Shown here in pieces: positions 7,799-18,307 of a stretch of DNA of 23,015 bases (position 1 is its first letter; each line of letters opens with the position of its first letter). A program made the position numbers and the translations under genes. The notes below the pieces were generated by a model that saw only the letters and a program-made list of their open reading frames with translations, did not search any database and was not told the origin of the DNA. This stretch comes from Chrysochromulina tobinii (lineage: Eukaryota; Haptophyta; Prymnesiales; Chrysochromulinaceae), in contig JWZX01003047.1 in assembly GCA_001275005.1 (NCBI GenBank), positions 1 to 23,015 of the forward strand, in the 5' to 3' direction.

Positions 7799-8977
7799 CT
7801 ACATTGATGGGCGTGAACGCAACTGCTGAGGCGGCTGCGGCGGCGGCTTCACCTTCCGATCCTTACCCAAAGAAATGGTCACGGTCACGGGGCTTACGCG
7901 CTGCACGTTGCTCTCGAACTCCATCTCGATGACGGGCAGGCGCTCGCGCTCGACCTTCGGCAAGTGCTCGAGCGCGCCGGTGCCGTCAGCAGCAGCGGCG
8001 GCGGCAGCGACGGCGGCCTTGCCATGGCTTGTGTCCGAGGGCAGCACGGCAGGCAGAACGGCAGGCAGAACGGCAGGCAGCACGGCAGGCAGTACGGTGG
8101 GCAGCAGCTCCGGCAGTGGCCGTCGGATGCCACCCACCCCCACCCGCTTGGATGCTCGTCCTGTGATCGCCTTGGTCACGCCACCATCCGTCAGGCTCGG
8201 CTGTTGTAACGACTGTCGTAACGGCTGTCGTATCGCCGGCGGCGCCGTCGGCAGCGGCGCCCGTGGCCCCGGGGTTGCGGGCGGCGAGGGCAGCCTCTCC
8301 ACGTCCGCGACACCCTGTAATGTCCACTCCCGCTCGGCTTCCAATTTGTGCATGTACTCGGCCACTGCGTGCTTATGTGCGGCACGCTGCAGCACGGGCT
8401 GCGTAACGGGGGTGGCGCGGTTCTGGCCGGCAACCTCCCGCAAGCGACGGCGCGTGTTCTCCATACGTGCATGTCGCGCCTCGTTCATCGCCTTCTCATA
8501 CACCTGCTCCTCTTCCTCCGCGCTAGCCATGGCCGCCTGGCCGCGCTCACGAAAGCCAGGCCGCACGACGAGGGACATGCGCTGCTTAGGAATCTGTCGG
8601 TAGGCCTCGCGTTCCACGGGCAAGCCCACCATGGCCCCGGGCTTGCGCGTCTGCTCAATCAGGCCTTGCGCATAGGAGAGCACTTCCGGTCCCTGGAATG
8701 TTCCAGGGTAGTACATTTCAGGCCTGATCGGCGGTGCCAGTTTGAGGCGCTGCGCGCGCGCGCCAGGTTCCGTAAGGGGTAATGCCTCGGGTTCTGGCGC
8801 TTTTCCCTGGATGGACTCGAAGAAGGCCATGACATCGGGATTCGCAGACGATTGGCCAACGCGACCCCTCACGCCTGCGCTGAAATCAAGCGACTTTGTG
8901 GCCTTAGGCACGTTTTCGAACTTCTCGCGCCATGGCTCGTGCGAGGGCTTGGTGTCGATGTGCACTTGCCGCACCAT
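7799..8977 (-). CDS. unrecognised 392-aa protein with LPAV repeat and charged helical segment
   Basis: The start is the ATG at 8977 (MVRQVHIDTKPSHEPW); the frame continues 10 codons upstream without another ATG. I do not recognise a family. Residues about 1-150 are mixed polar with no signal peptide or membrane span. Residues about 150-215 are rich in Glu, Arg and Ala (MASAEEEEQVYEKAMNEARHAR) and probably helical. A Pro-rich stretch follows, then five near-perfect LPAV tetrapeptides encoded by a 12-bp repeat, an Ala run, and a basic Pro/Gln-rich C terminus. The N-terminal half looks folded, while the C-terminal half looks disordered. A cytoskeletal or axonemal role is conceivable for such a composition but is only a guess. 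It lies between two other leftward genes and has its own roughly 600-bp upstream gap. Confidence 0.72.
   Translation of the reverse strand: MVRQVHIDTKPSHEPWREKFENVPKATKSLDFSAGVRGRVGQSSANPDVMAFFESIQGKAPEPEALPLTEPGARAQRLKLAPPIRPEMYYPGTFQGPEVLSYAQGLIEQTRKPGAMVGLPVEREAYRQIPKQRMSLVVRPGFRERGQAAMASAEEEEQVYEKAMNEARHARMENTRRRLREVAGQNRATPVTQPVLQRAAHKHAVAEYMHKLEAEREWTLQGVADVERLPSPPATPGPRAPLPTAPPAIRQPLRQSLQQPSLTDGGVTKAITGRASKRVGVGGIRRPLPELLPTVLPAVLPAVLPAVLPAVLPSDTSHGKAAVAAAAAAADGTGALEHLPKVERERLPVIEMEFESNVQRVSPVTVTISLGKDRKVKPPPQPPQQLRSRPSM
8048..8107. repeat. 12-bp coding tandem repeat, 5 units
   Basis: GGCAGGCAGAAC-type units begin at 8048, 8060, 8072, 8084 and 8096, with changes mainly in the last three bases and a degenerate last unit. 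On the minus strand they encode Leu-Pro-Ala-Val repeats, so expansion or contraction keeps the frame. Confidence 0.93.
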
Positions 8978-9582
8978 GGGTCGGTACGCAGCAGACGGTG
9001 CCCACACAAATCAGACCACTCAAAGCGGCTGCTCGTCACTGGCTCCACCCACGCCCACACGCGTTGGCCAATCAAACGGCTGTGACTAAATCTCACGAAA
9101 GCACTACACCAGGAGAGTTCACAGGTGGCGCGTTGTCGCGGTCATCCCGTTAACGGACCAGTCAGTTTCGTCGCGGTCCACCAACGCGCTCACCACACTA
9201 CAGTCTCAACGGACGGCTCCGCACCCCTCGGTCAACACAAGTACTGAGGCGGTCATGTGGTCTTCCAAATAGTCAATGCACAATGATGGTTTTGGTTAGA
9301 AACTCGACACCTCACACCAAAGTCCAAAGAAGGTTCTTAGTTGGCAAAGTGAAAGTCCAAAGACACCGTTCATCGGCACGGTTCACACTGGGGTGAATGC
9401 GTCGGTATCGGTGATTTCTTACACGGCACATCATGACAGACGCCACCTCAGTCATCCCACTTCACATTAAGTTGGTCGCATGCACACGGTAACATGTCCA
9501 TCTACATCATGCCCTGCTGCCTGCTCAAGCAACACTCGGCATCGCCGCACGCCGTCACACGGCTCGCCTCTGCTCCTGGTGA
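8978..9582. other. 605-bp intergenic region, AT-richer than its neighbours
   Basis: It contains the putative promoter of the leftward 392-aa protein gene and the 3' flank of the giant gene. AGTCCAAAG occurs twice (about 9321-9329 and 9352-9360). No convincing open frame, RNA gene or terminator is seen. Confidence 0.6.
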
Positions 9583-10434
9583 TCAGACCTGCTGAACTGT
9601 GTCCTCGGTCGGAGCACGAGCCTTTTTGAGCTCCACAAACGCCTTGCCCACGTGCCCCCCTTGCTCCTTCAGCGCCTGTTTCACCTCGACGAGAGTGATT
9701 CCAGTCAAGCTCGGTTCGAGTTGCACCTTCTCATAGAGCGTCTTCAGCTTAGGATCGGCCGCCCATTCGGATGCCAACACTGCCATTGCGGATGCCGCGC
9801 CGGATGGCGATGCCCCGTTCAGGCTGAGCAGCACGTCCTCCTCGTCTTGATTGTCGAGGAAATTGAGTAGGAGCGCACGCACCTTGCACGAATCGTCCAA
9901 GCCGGCGTGTTTGTACTTTTCGCATGCGGTGTGTGCGACGCACGCGGCGAACTCTGAAGGCGCCAGCCCCTTGGTAGGCTCCTTAGCTGCGGAGAGAAAG
10001 GTCCAACGTGCCTGCGGCTCCGTGAGACGCACCTTGACCTCCCTGCCTGCGGGCGTCTTGATCATGAGGTCCGACAAGATCAGACGCTCGCTAAGCGCCC
10101 CGAGCCATTGCTCGAGCGTCAGAAAGTCGCGCCCCGCTGAGAGCATCTCGTAGCTGTCGCTGAGGCGTTTGGAATCCTCTTGTAGGGCCGCTTGCACGCC
10201 GGTAGTGTTGAACACCTCATTCGCGAAGCGCTTGCCGTCCGTGTCGCGCCGTGCGAGCTTGAGCACGTTCTCGACGAGCAGCGCATTCAGGCAGCCGGGC
10301 AGCGGCACCTCGTCGAACTTGTGCGCATTCTTCTGGTCCTTGCCCTTGCGCATGCCGTACTGCGGGTTGGCGCGGAAGAAGGAGATGCGCACGAGCATCG
10401 TGCAGAACTCGTGCAGCTCAAGGAAGTTGTCATC
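9583..10434 (-). repeat. giant protein repeat unit 7 (C-terminal, partial)
   Basis: It begins LELHEFCTMLVRISFFRANP and keeps VPLPGCL, LSEPQAR-type sequence (LTEPQARWTFLSA) and FAACVAHTACEKYKH, then diverges. It lacks the PLWEK motif and ends with a unique helical tail to the stop codon. Confidence 0.83.
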
Positions 10435-13400
10435 CGAGCCTGCGTTCGCCTTGTGGAACTGGCCCTTCATCGTGTCGAAGCCGTACTGATCGGTGATTAG
10501 GTCGGTCTCGATGACAAAGTCGTGAAACTCGACCATCTCCATGCCGTCGTTGCTGCCCGAGAGTGACGAAGCCGAGTAGGCGCGGAAGATGGATCCAAGC
10601 GCGTCCTGCTGCGCGAACAGCATGTCAAACACGTCCTTCTCCCACAGCGGGAAGCCGGCCAAGGTGGACACCTTGACGTGCTTCCAAACCTGCAGCCAGC
10701 GGCGCAGCCCAGCGTGGACGGTGACCTCCAGCGAAGGTGGCACGAAGCGCTCAGCGCGGATGTAGGTGGCCTCACGCACCGCCTGCTCCTCGGTCTGCTC
10801 GCCGATGACATTTTTGATCATCGCGGCCACCTTGGCGCCCATATCCATCTGCGGCACCGACTGGTACTTGAACACAGCACACCGCGCGAGCGCCTCTTGC
10901 AGCTCCTCGAGGTCAAGGGACACATCCTCGATTTCTTTGCCGCGATTGATGTCGTGCGGCAGCAATTTCCCGTCGGCGTCACGCTGCGCGTACGTAAACG
11001 CGAGCTTCGCCTGCACCTCACTCAGCCGGCACGAAAACAAGGTGCCAACGCGATCATCGCCGACAATGTCCGAGCCCTGCTCAACAGTCCACGTGCCCAA
11101 CGCCTTTCTCAGCTGCAGCTCGGCCAGCCAACATGTGACGTTCACCTTACGAATGCGGTCGCGCGGCAGGTTTCTGTACCACGTCTCGAGCTTCATTGCG
11201 GCCGCCGTGAGGACGGCCTGCACATCCCGACGAGCGAGGGTCGTCTCTCGGAAGGTGCCCGTGTCATCGCGGTGCGCCTTGGGCAGCAGACACTCGCGGA
11301 GTGTCTGCTCCAGGCACTGCGGCACGGGCAGCAGCGTGTCCTGGTGCTCCATCGTGAGCTCGCCGTACTCGGGGTTGAGGCGGTGGAAGCTGACGCGCGT
11401 GAGCACGTTGAGGAACTCGTGAAGCAAGAGCTCACCGTCCGCCTGCGGCCCCGCCAGACCCTTGCCGCTCTTGTTCGCGGTCAAGAATTCTTCCTCCATA
11501 TCCTGCAGCGTATACGTCGCAGGCGTCGCCGCCTTGTTGGTAATCAGTACCGTCTCGAGCCCAACGTCGCGCGCGAGGTCCTTGAACTCCTCGAGGCTCA
11601 TCGTGAACGCCTCGGCGTCTCGCCCATTCGACGCGACCGTCGACTCGCCGGCCGATTTGCAATAAGCGCGGAAGATGGAGCTGAGCGTCGCAAAGTGCGT
11701 GTGCAGGAGGTCGTGCACCTCCTTCTCCCACAGAGGCCAGCCATACAGGCCCTCGAGCTGCAGCTGCGTGAACTCGGCCAAAAAGGCTGCGTGTTCGCCG
11801 GCGGTCTCAGCCTCGAGGGGTCTCGACTCGCTCGTATCATAGCGCCTCGCCGGAATGTACGTTGCTTCTCGCATGATCTCAGCCTCTGAGAACTCCTTGA
11901 AGAAGTTTTGTAAAAAGGCCTCCACTTTGCGCGCCGGGGAGAGCTGCTTGATGGCGCTGTACTTGCTCATAGCAACGCGCGCGAGGCATTCTTGGAACTC
12001 GTCCAAGTCGAGGACGGCCTGCGCTGACCCACTGTGCGCCTGGGCCACTCCGAGCTGCGCCACGTCCTGCGAGTCCATGAAGGCGGCCTTGCACGTGGGG
12101 ATCGAGAGCCGGATCTTGATGTTGCCCTTGGTCGAGGTGTCCCCAGTGACCGCCGAGAGCTGCTCCACCTCCCACTCGCCCACAAGCCTTTGAGAGGTGA
12201 CCACGCTCAGCCATGACTCGAAGTCCAGCAGCCGGCGCGTGCCGCTCGCGGTCGTGTCCTTGCCCACATTGCTCACGAACCACGTCTCGAGCTTCATGTT
12301 ATATGCTCCAAGCACCTCGAGCAGCTCAGGGTCCTTCATGTAAGTCTCTCGGAACGCCGCCGAGTTCTCTCGCTTCGCCTTCGGCAGGACGACCTCATTG
12401 AGCATCGTCGCGAGCGCGAGCGGCACCGGCACCGGCTCCTGCAGGTCCTTGACCCCATCACCGTCCTTGTCGACCCACAGCCCAAAGTCCGGGTTGGCGC
12501 GCCAGAAGGCGATGCGCACGAGCATCGCGAGGAACTCGTAGAGCACGAGCTCCTGGTCGCGAGCTGCCTCACCACCCAGCTCGGTGCCCCTGACCTTCTT
12601 CGGCGCCTTCTCCTTCTTCTTCCAGTTCGGGTCGTCGTTGCCGCGCGACTGCGCGTCGCGCTTCTCGTCCTGCCGCTGCGCGCGCACCTGCGCCGTGTTG
12701 GTTGCGTTCGCCTTGATGAACTGGTTGCACATGACGTCGAACTTGTACTGCTTGGTCTCGAGGCCGATATCGACGACGAAGTCGTGGAATTCGTCCATCG
12801 ACATCTCCATCGCGTCCTCGGCGCTGTCCTCCGAGATGGAGCGCGTGTACGCGAGGAAGATGAGCTGCAACTCCTTGAAGAGGGGGTGCAGGATGTCGTG
12901 CACCTCCTTCTCCCACAGCGGCCACATGTACATGTCCATAATCTCCATCCGCGACCAGCAATCCAGCCACTTCCTGTGCTCGAACTTCGACTCGTCCTTG
13001 AGCAGAGGCAGCGTCTCCGCGTCGAAGCGCACGGCGTGAATGTAAGTGGCGGCGATGACGATCTCATCGGGGGTTGCCTCGCCTAGGATGTTGCGGAAAG
13101 AGCCCTCGACCGCCTGCGCCGGCGCCACCTCGGGCACGTGCTTGTGGTACTTGTCGACTCCCATGCGGCATAGGCACTCGACAAACTCGTCAAAGCTGAG
13201 GGTTTCCATCGCGTCGCCGCCCATCGACTTGGCGCCTTGCAGTTGCTCGGCCGGCTGCGAGTTCATAAAGGCCATGCGTACCTGGTGCATCGAAAGACTC
13301 CAGCTGTACTGCTTCTTGCAGCGCGGATCGTCAGTGTAGTCCGACTCGCGCCGGCATTCCCAACGGCCGCAGATGCCCGAGATTGCGGAGGCGCTGACGG

Positions 13401-16400
13401 TCTTAGACGAGGTGGTACGTTGCAGATCTCCGACTACCCTGAGCGAGGCACCCTCGTCCGCCTCGCACAGGTGCAAGAAAAACTCCATGTTCATCTTGGC
13501 GAACTGCGTGCTCGAGTTGTAGTCTGTGCACTTGTGTTCGAACCACACGCGCAGCTGCTCCCGGTACTGCTCGATGATTGCCTTGACGGAGAGCTCCTCC
13601 ATGATAGTGTCGCGGAAGACCTGCGACGTGTCCTGCCGGGCGCGCGGGAGCACTTCGTCTTTGAGCATGGCTTCGAGGCAGCCGGGCAGCTGCACCACCG
13701 CCTTCTTGTTTCCATAGTTGCCAAAGGTTGGGTTGGCGCGCTGGAAGGCGATGCGCACGAGCACGGCGATGAACTCAAACAGCACGAGCTCCTGATCCTT
13801 GACTGCCTCGGTGCCGTCGTTGCTCCCTTTGGTCCTGCCTGGATCTATCGTCGTGCGCTGGTCTCTCTTCGTGCCCGCTGTGCGGCGACTCTCGTGGTGC
13901 GCATCGCGCACCTGCGCGCTGTTGACGGCATTCACCTTGATGAACATGTTGGTCATCAGGTCGAAGTTGACGAATTTGGTCTCGAGCTTGCACTCATCCA
14001 CAAAGTCCTTGAACTCGGCCATCTCCATCTCGATGGCATCCGCCGCGCTACTCGAGCCAAGGACCGAGCGGCAGTAGGCGAGGAAGATGAGCGAGAGCGT
14101 CTGAAAGTGCTTCTGCAGCAAGTCGTGCACGTCCTTCTCCCACAGCGGGAAGTAATACACGTCCGTAATCTCGATACGCTGCCACACAGCGAGCCACTTC
14201 TTGTGCTCCTTAAGGGGCTGGCCTTTAAGAGGCTGCGAGAGGAGCTTCCAATTATAGCGCTCCGCCTTGATGAGGGTCGCCGACCACATGCTCTCCTCCG
14301 TGTTTTCCTCGCCGAGCAGGTTCTTGCAAAAGGCGGCGACGCGCTGCGCGTCGGACATCTTCGTGACGAGCTTGAACTTCTCGGCACCACAGCGTGCGAC
14401 GCACTCCTTGAACTCTTCAAAGTCGAGCGTGGCCATTGAGTCGGTGTCCGTCTGTTGCCCAATGCTCATCTGATCGAGCGTCTGCGAGTTGATGAATGCA
14501 AACTTGGCCTGCGGCATCGAGAAGGTGGCTTTGAACTTGTCGCGGCAACGCTCGTCGCCAGTGATCTCCGAGTCCTGGTTGATCTCCCAGTTGCCTAGCT
14601 GCTCGGGTGGCGTGTAGCCGAGTACGCCGTGCTTGGCGCCGAAACCTTGCTTGAGCAGGTCGAGCCATTTCTGAAACTGTATCTTCGCGGCGGCGGCGGA
14701 CTGCAGCCTCGTTGCGCGGCCATGGAACTCGTGCCAAGCTTTGAGCTTGTCCTCATACACGGCGAGCACGGCTTGCATCGCCGCATCGCCAGCGAGCTTG
14801 TCCTTGAAGACCGCCGAGTCGTTGCGCTTGGCAGCGGGCAGGATGACATTGTTCAGCATCGTGTCCAAGCAATCGGGCAGCGGGGTCAGTGTGGTGGGCG
14901 GCTTGTTGCCATCTTTGAAGTCGCCAAATTTGGGGTTGGCACGTGCAAAGGAGATGCGCACGAGCACCTCGACAAACTCGTGCAGCACCAGCTCCAGATC
15001 CATCTCGTCCTCCTTCTTGGCGGCCGCTTTGCCCGTGCGGGTGAGCAGCGCGCCGGCCCACGATTGCTTCGAGTGCGCCATCGTCTTGGAGCCCGAGCCA
15101 GCGCGCACCACCTCGCTATTGCCCTTCTCCAACTTGCGCTGCGCGTGCACCTTGTCGTTATGCAGCGAGTTGGCCTTCTTGAAAATGGTCTGCATCCTCT
15201 CCCATTTGAAATCCCTGGTCTCGAGGCCAACGTCTTTAACCAGCCTCTTGAACTCGGTCATCGTGATCTCCATCGTGTCCTCGACGGTGGTGTCGCTGAC
15301 TGACTTGGCGTAGTGCGCGAAGATCTGCACGAGCGACTCGAAGCACTCGTGCAGGATCTTGAAGACGCCCCCCTCCCAGAGCGGGAAGTAGTGCAGGTCT
15401 GCAATCTCCAGGCACTGCCAGCACTCCAGCCAACGCCCGAAGCTCTTCGCGCTCTCGCCGGCCATCGGCGTCGCCGTGCGCCAGTCGTACCGCTCCGCAC
15501 GGATGTACGTATGGTCACGCAGCACAGCCTCATCTGAGCGCTCGCCGAGGATGTTGTGAATGATGCCTCGTACCCCGTCAGCGAGGCTCATGTGCTCCTT
15601 GGGCATCTCGCCGTACTTGTCGCGCGCAAGGCGGCAAAGGCACTCCTGGAATTCGGTGAAGTCGATCGTCGCCATGTCGTCGCTCACCTTCGTATCGCCC
15701 GCCACCATCTGCTCGAGCGACTGGCTGTCGAGGAAGGCGTACTTGGCCTCGAGCATCGTGAGGCGGATGGAGAACCTTTGCTTGCATCGCTCGTCGCCAG
15801 TGATGTCGCTCTCTCGCCCGATGGAGCATTCGCCGATGATCGCGTCAGTGCCAAGCCCACTCGCCTGCCCTGCATCCGGGTTCTCGTTGCGCACCGCCTT
15901 GTACGAGTGACCTACCTTCAAGTCGTAACCTGCCTTCTTCCACTTGATCTCGCCTTTGCAGATCGCGAGGAAGAGCTCAAACCCAAACGAACGCTCCTTG
16001 GTATTCCCAAAGTGCAGCGCGCACATGGCCTCATAGTAGTGGTGGAGACGCTGCCTGTACTCTCTCAGCACTGCCTGCACGCTCTCGTCCGTTGCGATCT
16101 GCTGCCGGAAGAGATGCGACTCGTCGCGCTTGGAGAAGGGCAGCACGTTGTCGTCGAGCATGCGACGCAGGCAGCCGGGCAGCTCGACTGTTAGCACCTT
16201 GCCGTGCGCGTCCAAGTTGCCAAAGCGCGGATTGGCCCGCAGGAAGGCCATGCGCACGAGGCAGCCGAGGAATTCAGTCATCGTCATGCTCGAGGAAGGC
16301 ACCTCATCCTTCTTGATGATCTTGCGCGTGCCCACGTTGCCCTCGCGCCTGTCCTGGCGGCCCTTAGCGAGTCGCTTGCACTCCTCCTTCTTCTCCTGCT

Positions 16401-18307
16401 GCTCCTGCTCCATGACCACCTGCGAGTTGCGCGTCTCGCGCACATGGTGCTCGAACGCCTCAGCCGTGCGCGAGGCGTTGGCTTTCTGGAAGATGCTCGA
16501 GAACTGCGTGAAGCTCACGAATTTAGTCTCGAGCCTCGCATCCTTGACGAAATCGTGAAATTCTTCGAGCTCCATCTGGAGGGCATCCGTGGCGGAGTCG
16601 ACGCCCGAGATTCCCTTGCAATATTTGGTGAAAATGTTCATCAGGTCCGGAAAGCGAGCTTGCAGGCAGTTGTGCACCCCCTTCTCCCACAGCGGGAAGT
16701 GGTGCATGTCCATGAGCATCATGCCCTCCCAGCAGTGGCAGAAGAGCGTATGCTGCGCGTCGGTGAAGCCAGGCAGCTTGGGCGTGAGCGTCCTCCAATC
16801 GTATCGAGGCGCGCGGATCACTGTCGCCTCCCACATGCACAACTCTGGTGACTTGACCCAGAGCAGATTCATGATCCAGCTGCGCACGGCGTCGGCCATG
16901 CTCATCGCGTGCCGTCGGTGCGAAGGCAGGTAGATCGACATGGGCTGCGTGTACGCGTGAACAGCGCAGCGCGCGATACACTCTAGGAGCTCATCCAACG
17001 AGAGGATGGAGCCGTCCGCGGCTTCCACGTCGCCGTCAAGGCACTGCGAGTGTAAGAAATTGAAGCGACACTGGACCATTGAGAGCTTGCAGATGAAGGA
17101 CATGACCATGCGGGGCCCCGTGCGCTCGTCACCCGTGATCTGCGACTCCTGCTTCAGCTGCCACTCGCCCACCATCTTGGGGCAGCGCGCAGCCTTCTTG
17201 GCCTTCTCCGAGGCTTTCCAATCGACGGTTTCGCTCGAGTTTGCCACCTTGGTGCCGTCCATCAGGTTCGTCCAGTCGTCGTACCCGAGCTGCAGGTCGC
17301 GCCGCCAATCGGACCGCTCCCAGCCACGGATATCATGCAAGATCGGCCGCAGCCACAACTCGATCTTGAGGCGCCAATCATGCAGCACCTTCTGAGTGTC
17401 CGCATCGGCCTGCATCACTTGCCGGAACAGGTGGGACTCGTCCCGCTTCGCATTGGGCAGGACAACGTCGTGCATCAGCATGTGGACACACTCGGGCAGC
17501 GGCGTCAAGTCAAGACTTGTTGTCCTTCTCGCCCCAGTCCGGGTTCGCCCGCCAGAAGGCGACGCGCACGAGGAAGTTGACAAACTCATAAAGGGTGAGC
17601 TGCATATCAGGTCGGACCTTTTCTTTTTGGAGCATGCTCTCCTTCCTTGGTGGTCCACGAGCAGATCCCCCGCCGCGCGATGAGAACTGCCCACCGCGCG
17701 GTGACGCCGCACCCGATGTGGTCATCACCGACGGCCGCAGCCCTGCCGTCGCTGCAGATCGGCGGCTGAAGACCTGGCGCGTGCCACCTGTGTGGCGATC
17801 GGCGGAGCCCGTTGTCTGCAACGCCTCCTGATTGTTTGCAATGTAGAACTGGCGCTCAAGGTCGGCAGATTTGAACGTGGGCGTGCATATGTCTGTATCC
17901 TTGGCAAAGTCAAGCATCTCCATCATGCCAAGCTTCGTCGCATTTCCGATGGACATGGTGCCCGTCGCCGTCGCCCCACGGTAGTGCAGAAAAATCTGCT
18001 GCAGCACGGGAAAGACGGGCTCGAGCTCGTTATGGAGCGCAGTCTCCCAAAGCGGGTAGCCGACCAAATCCTTGAACACCATGCTGCCCCAGCAGCGGCT
18101 CCACGCCGTGCCCTTGGGTTTGGGAGCCGACACTCCCAACAAGTTGTGCTCCTGGTAGACGTTGCCGTCTTCGACGCCTCGGTGAACACCGACCTGTGCT
18201 GACCTGACAGCCGCTATCACATCATCTATATGGGTTTTCGTAGACGTGGCTGGAATCAACAGCTGAGCATCTGCGTTCCTCATATCCGTCTGACCCACGC
18301 CCGACAT
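9583..18307 (-). CDS. giant EF-hand-like tandem-repeat protein (about 2,907 aa, +1 frameshift at 17512)
   Basis: Frame 1 runs from the ATG at 18307 to a TGA at 17512-17510 (265 codons). Frame 2 carries on from GAC at 17511 to the stop at 9583. The two are one gene: RANPDWGEKDNKS at the end of frame 1 and DLTPLPECVHMLM in frame 2 together match the motif order of every other unit. Seven tandem units repeat this order: LxEFxxxLVRIAFxRANPxFG; LPxCLxxML..VLPxAKRD; GxW..SxITGDER; SMxQAKxAFxxSQ; TLDFxEFxECLARCxxxKY; NxLGExxEE..ATYIxAERYD; FPLWEKDVHDLLHxxFxxLxxIFxAY; MExxxxEFxDFV; LETKxxxFDxMxxxFxKAN. DTDSMATLDFEE (bases 14448-14413) fits a 12-residue EF-hand loop with D1, D3, L8 and E12; most other loops are degenerate. 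No membrane span or signal peptide is seen. Likely a structural or calcium-regulated scaffold; the family is unrecognised and function unknown. It is intronless over 8.7 kb. Confidence 0.82.
10435..11439 (-). repeat. giant protein repeat unit 6 (about 335 aa)
   Basis: It begins LLLHEFLNVLTRVSFHRLNP, with SDIVGDDR, LDLEELQEALARCAVFKY, ATYIRAERF, FPLWEKDVFDML and GMEMVEFHDFV. The gap after FHKAN is 7 residues (AGSDDNF), close to uninterrupted EF-hand spacing. Confidence 0.87.
11440..12558 (-). repeat. giant protein repeat unit 5 (about 373 aa)
   Basis: It begins LVLYEFLAMLVRIAFWRANP, followed by an acidic DKDGDGVKD insertion that itself resembles an EF-hand loop. Then LSAVTGD, LDLDEFQECLARVAMSKY, ATYIPARRYD, WPLWEKEVHDLL and FTMSLEEFKDLA. 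The linker after FLTAN is only 14 residues. Confidence 0.87.
12559..13794 (-). repeat. giant protein repeat unit 4 (about 412 aa)
   Basis: It begins LVLFEFIAVLVRIAFQRANP and has ESDYTDDPR in place of ITGDER, TLSFDEFVECLCRMGVDKY, ATYIHAVRFD, WPLWEKEVHDIL and MEMSMDEFHDFV. The linker after FIKAN is 52 residues and Lys-rich (NWKKKEKAPKKVRG). Confidence 0.88.
13795..15000 (-). repeat. giant protein repeat unit 3 (about 402 aa)
   Basis: It begins LVLHEFVEVLVRISFARANP and has DSEITGDER, the best-preserved EF-hand-like loop DTDSMATLDFEE, ATLIKAERYNW, FPLWEKDVHDLL and IEMEMAEFKDFV. The linker after FIKVN is 47 residues. Confidence 0.88.
15001..16287 (-). repeat. giant protein repeat unit 2 (about 429 aa)
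   Basis: It begins MTMTEFLGCLVRMAFLRANP and has ESDITGDER, TIDFTEFQECLCRLARDKY, ATA-region equivalent HTYIRAERYDW, FPLWEGGVFKIL and MEITMTEFKRLV. The linker after FKKAN is 59 residues. Confidence 0.87.
16288..17602 (-). repeat. giant protein repeat unit 1 (about 438 aa)
   Basis: It begins LTLYEFVNFLVRVAFWRANP and contains the frameshift site. It includes LSLDELLECIARCAVHAY, ATVIRAPRYDW, FPLWEKGVHNCL and LQMELEEFHDFV, and ends with a 63-residue Glu/Lys/Arg-rich linker after FQKAN. The partial unit before it (18307-17603) has only the YPLWETALHNEL part onward and the longest linker, 78 residues. Confidence 0.85.
17509..17515 (-). other. +1 frameshift site UCU-UGA-C in the giant gene
   Basis: Upstream frame: AAC AAG TCT TGA. 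Skipping one T after TCT gives GAC TTG ACG CCG, the frame open for the next 2,642 codons. The conserved repeat spans the site with no room for an intron. The arrangement is like antizyme +1 sites (sense codon ending in pyrimidine, then UGA). A one-base sequencing or assembly error, or a true mutation, would look identical; the local TTGACTTGAC direct repeat could favour slippage. Confidence 0.6.

Noticed and set aside
8041-8107. CRISPR-like array
   Set aside because: The units are 12 bp with no spacers and encode an in-frame peptide repeat.
9008-9582. Mobile element or RNA gene in the AT-richer spacer
   Set aside because: No terminal inverted repeats, target-site duplications, transposase fragment or RNA-like structure was seen.
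13237-14439. Long plus-strand open frame (400 codons) inside the giant gene, with similar ones at 10678-11889, 4350-5507 and 5559-6410
   Set aside because: They are antisense to frames with strong repeat or domain signal, and their translations are Arg/Leu/His-rich without family motifs. GC-rich codon usage creates such antisense openings.
17515-17712. Independent start of the giant protein at 17712
   Set aside because: The start codon there is GTG, and the first 66 residues are basic noise out of frame with the conserved unit encoded by the overlapping frame from 18307.
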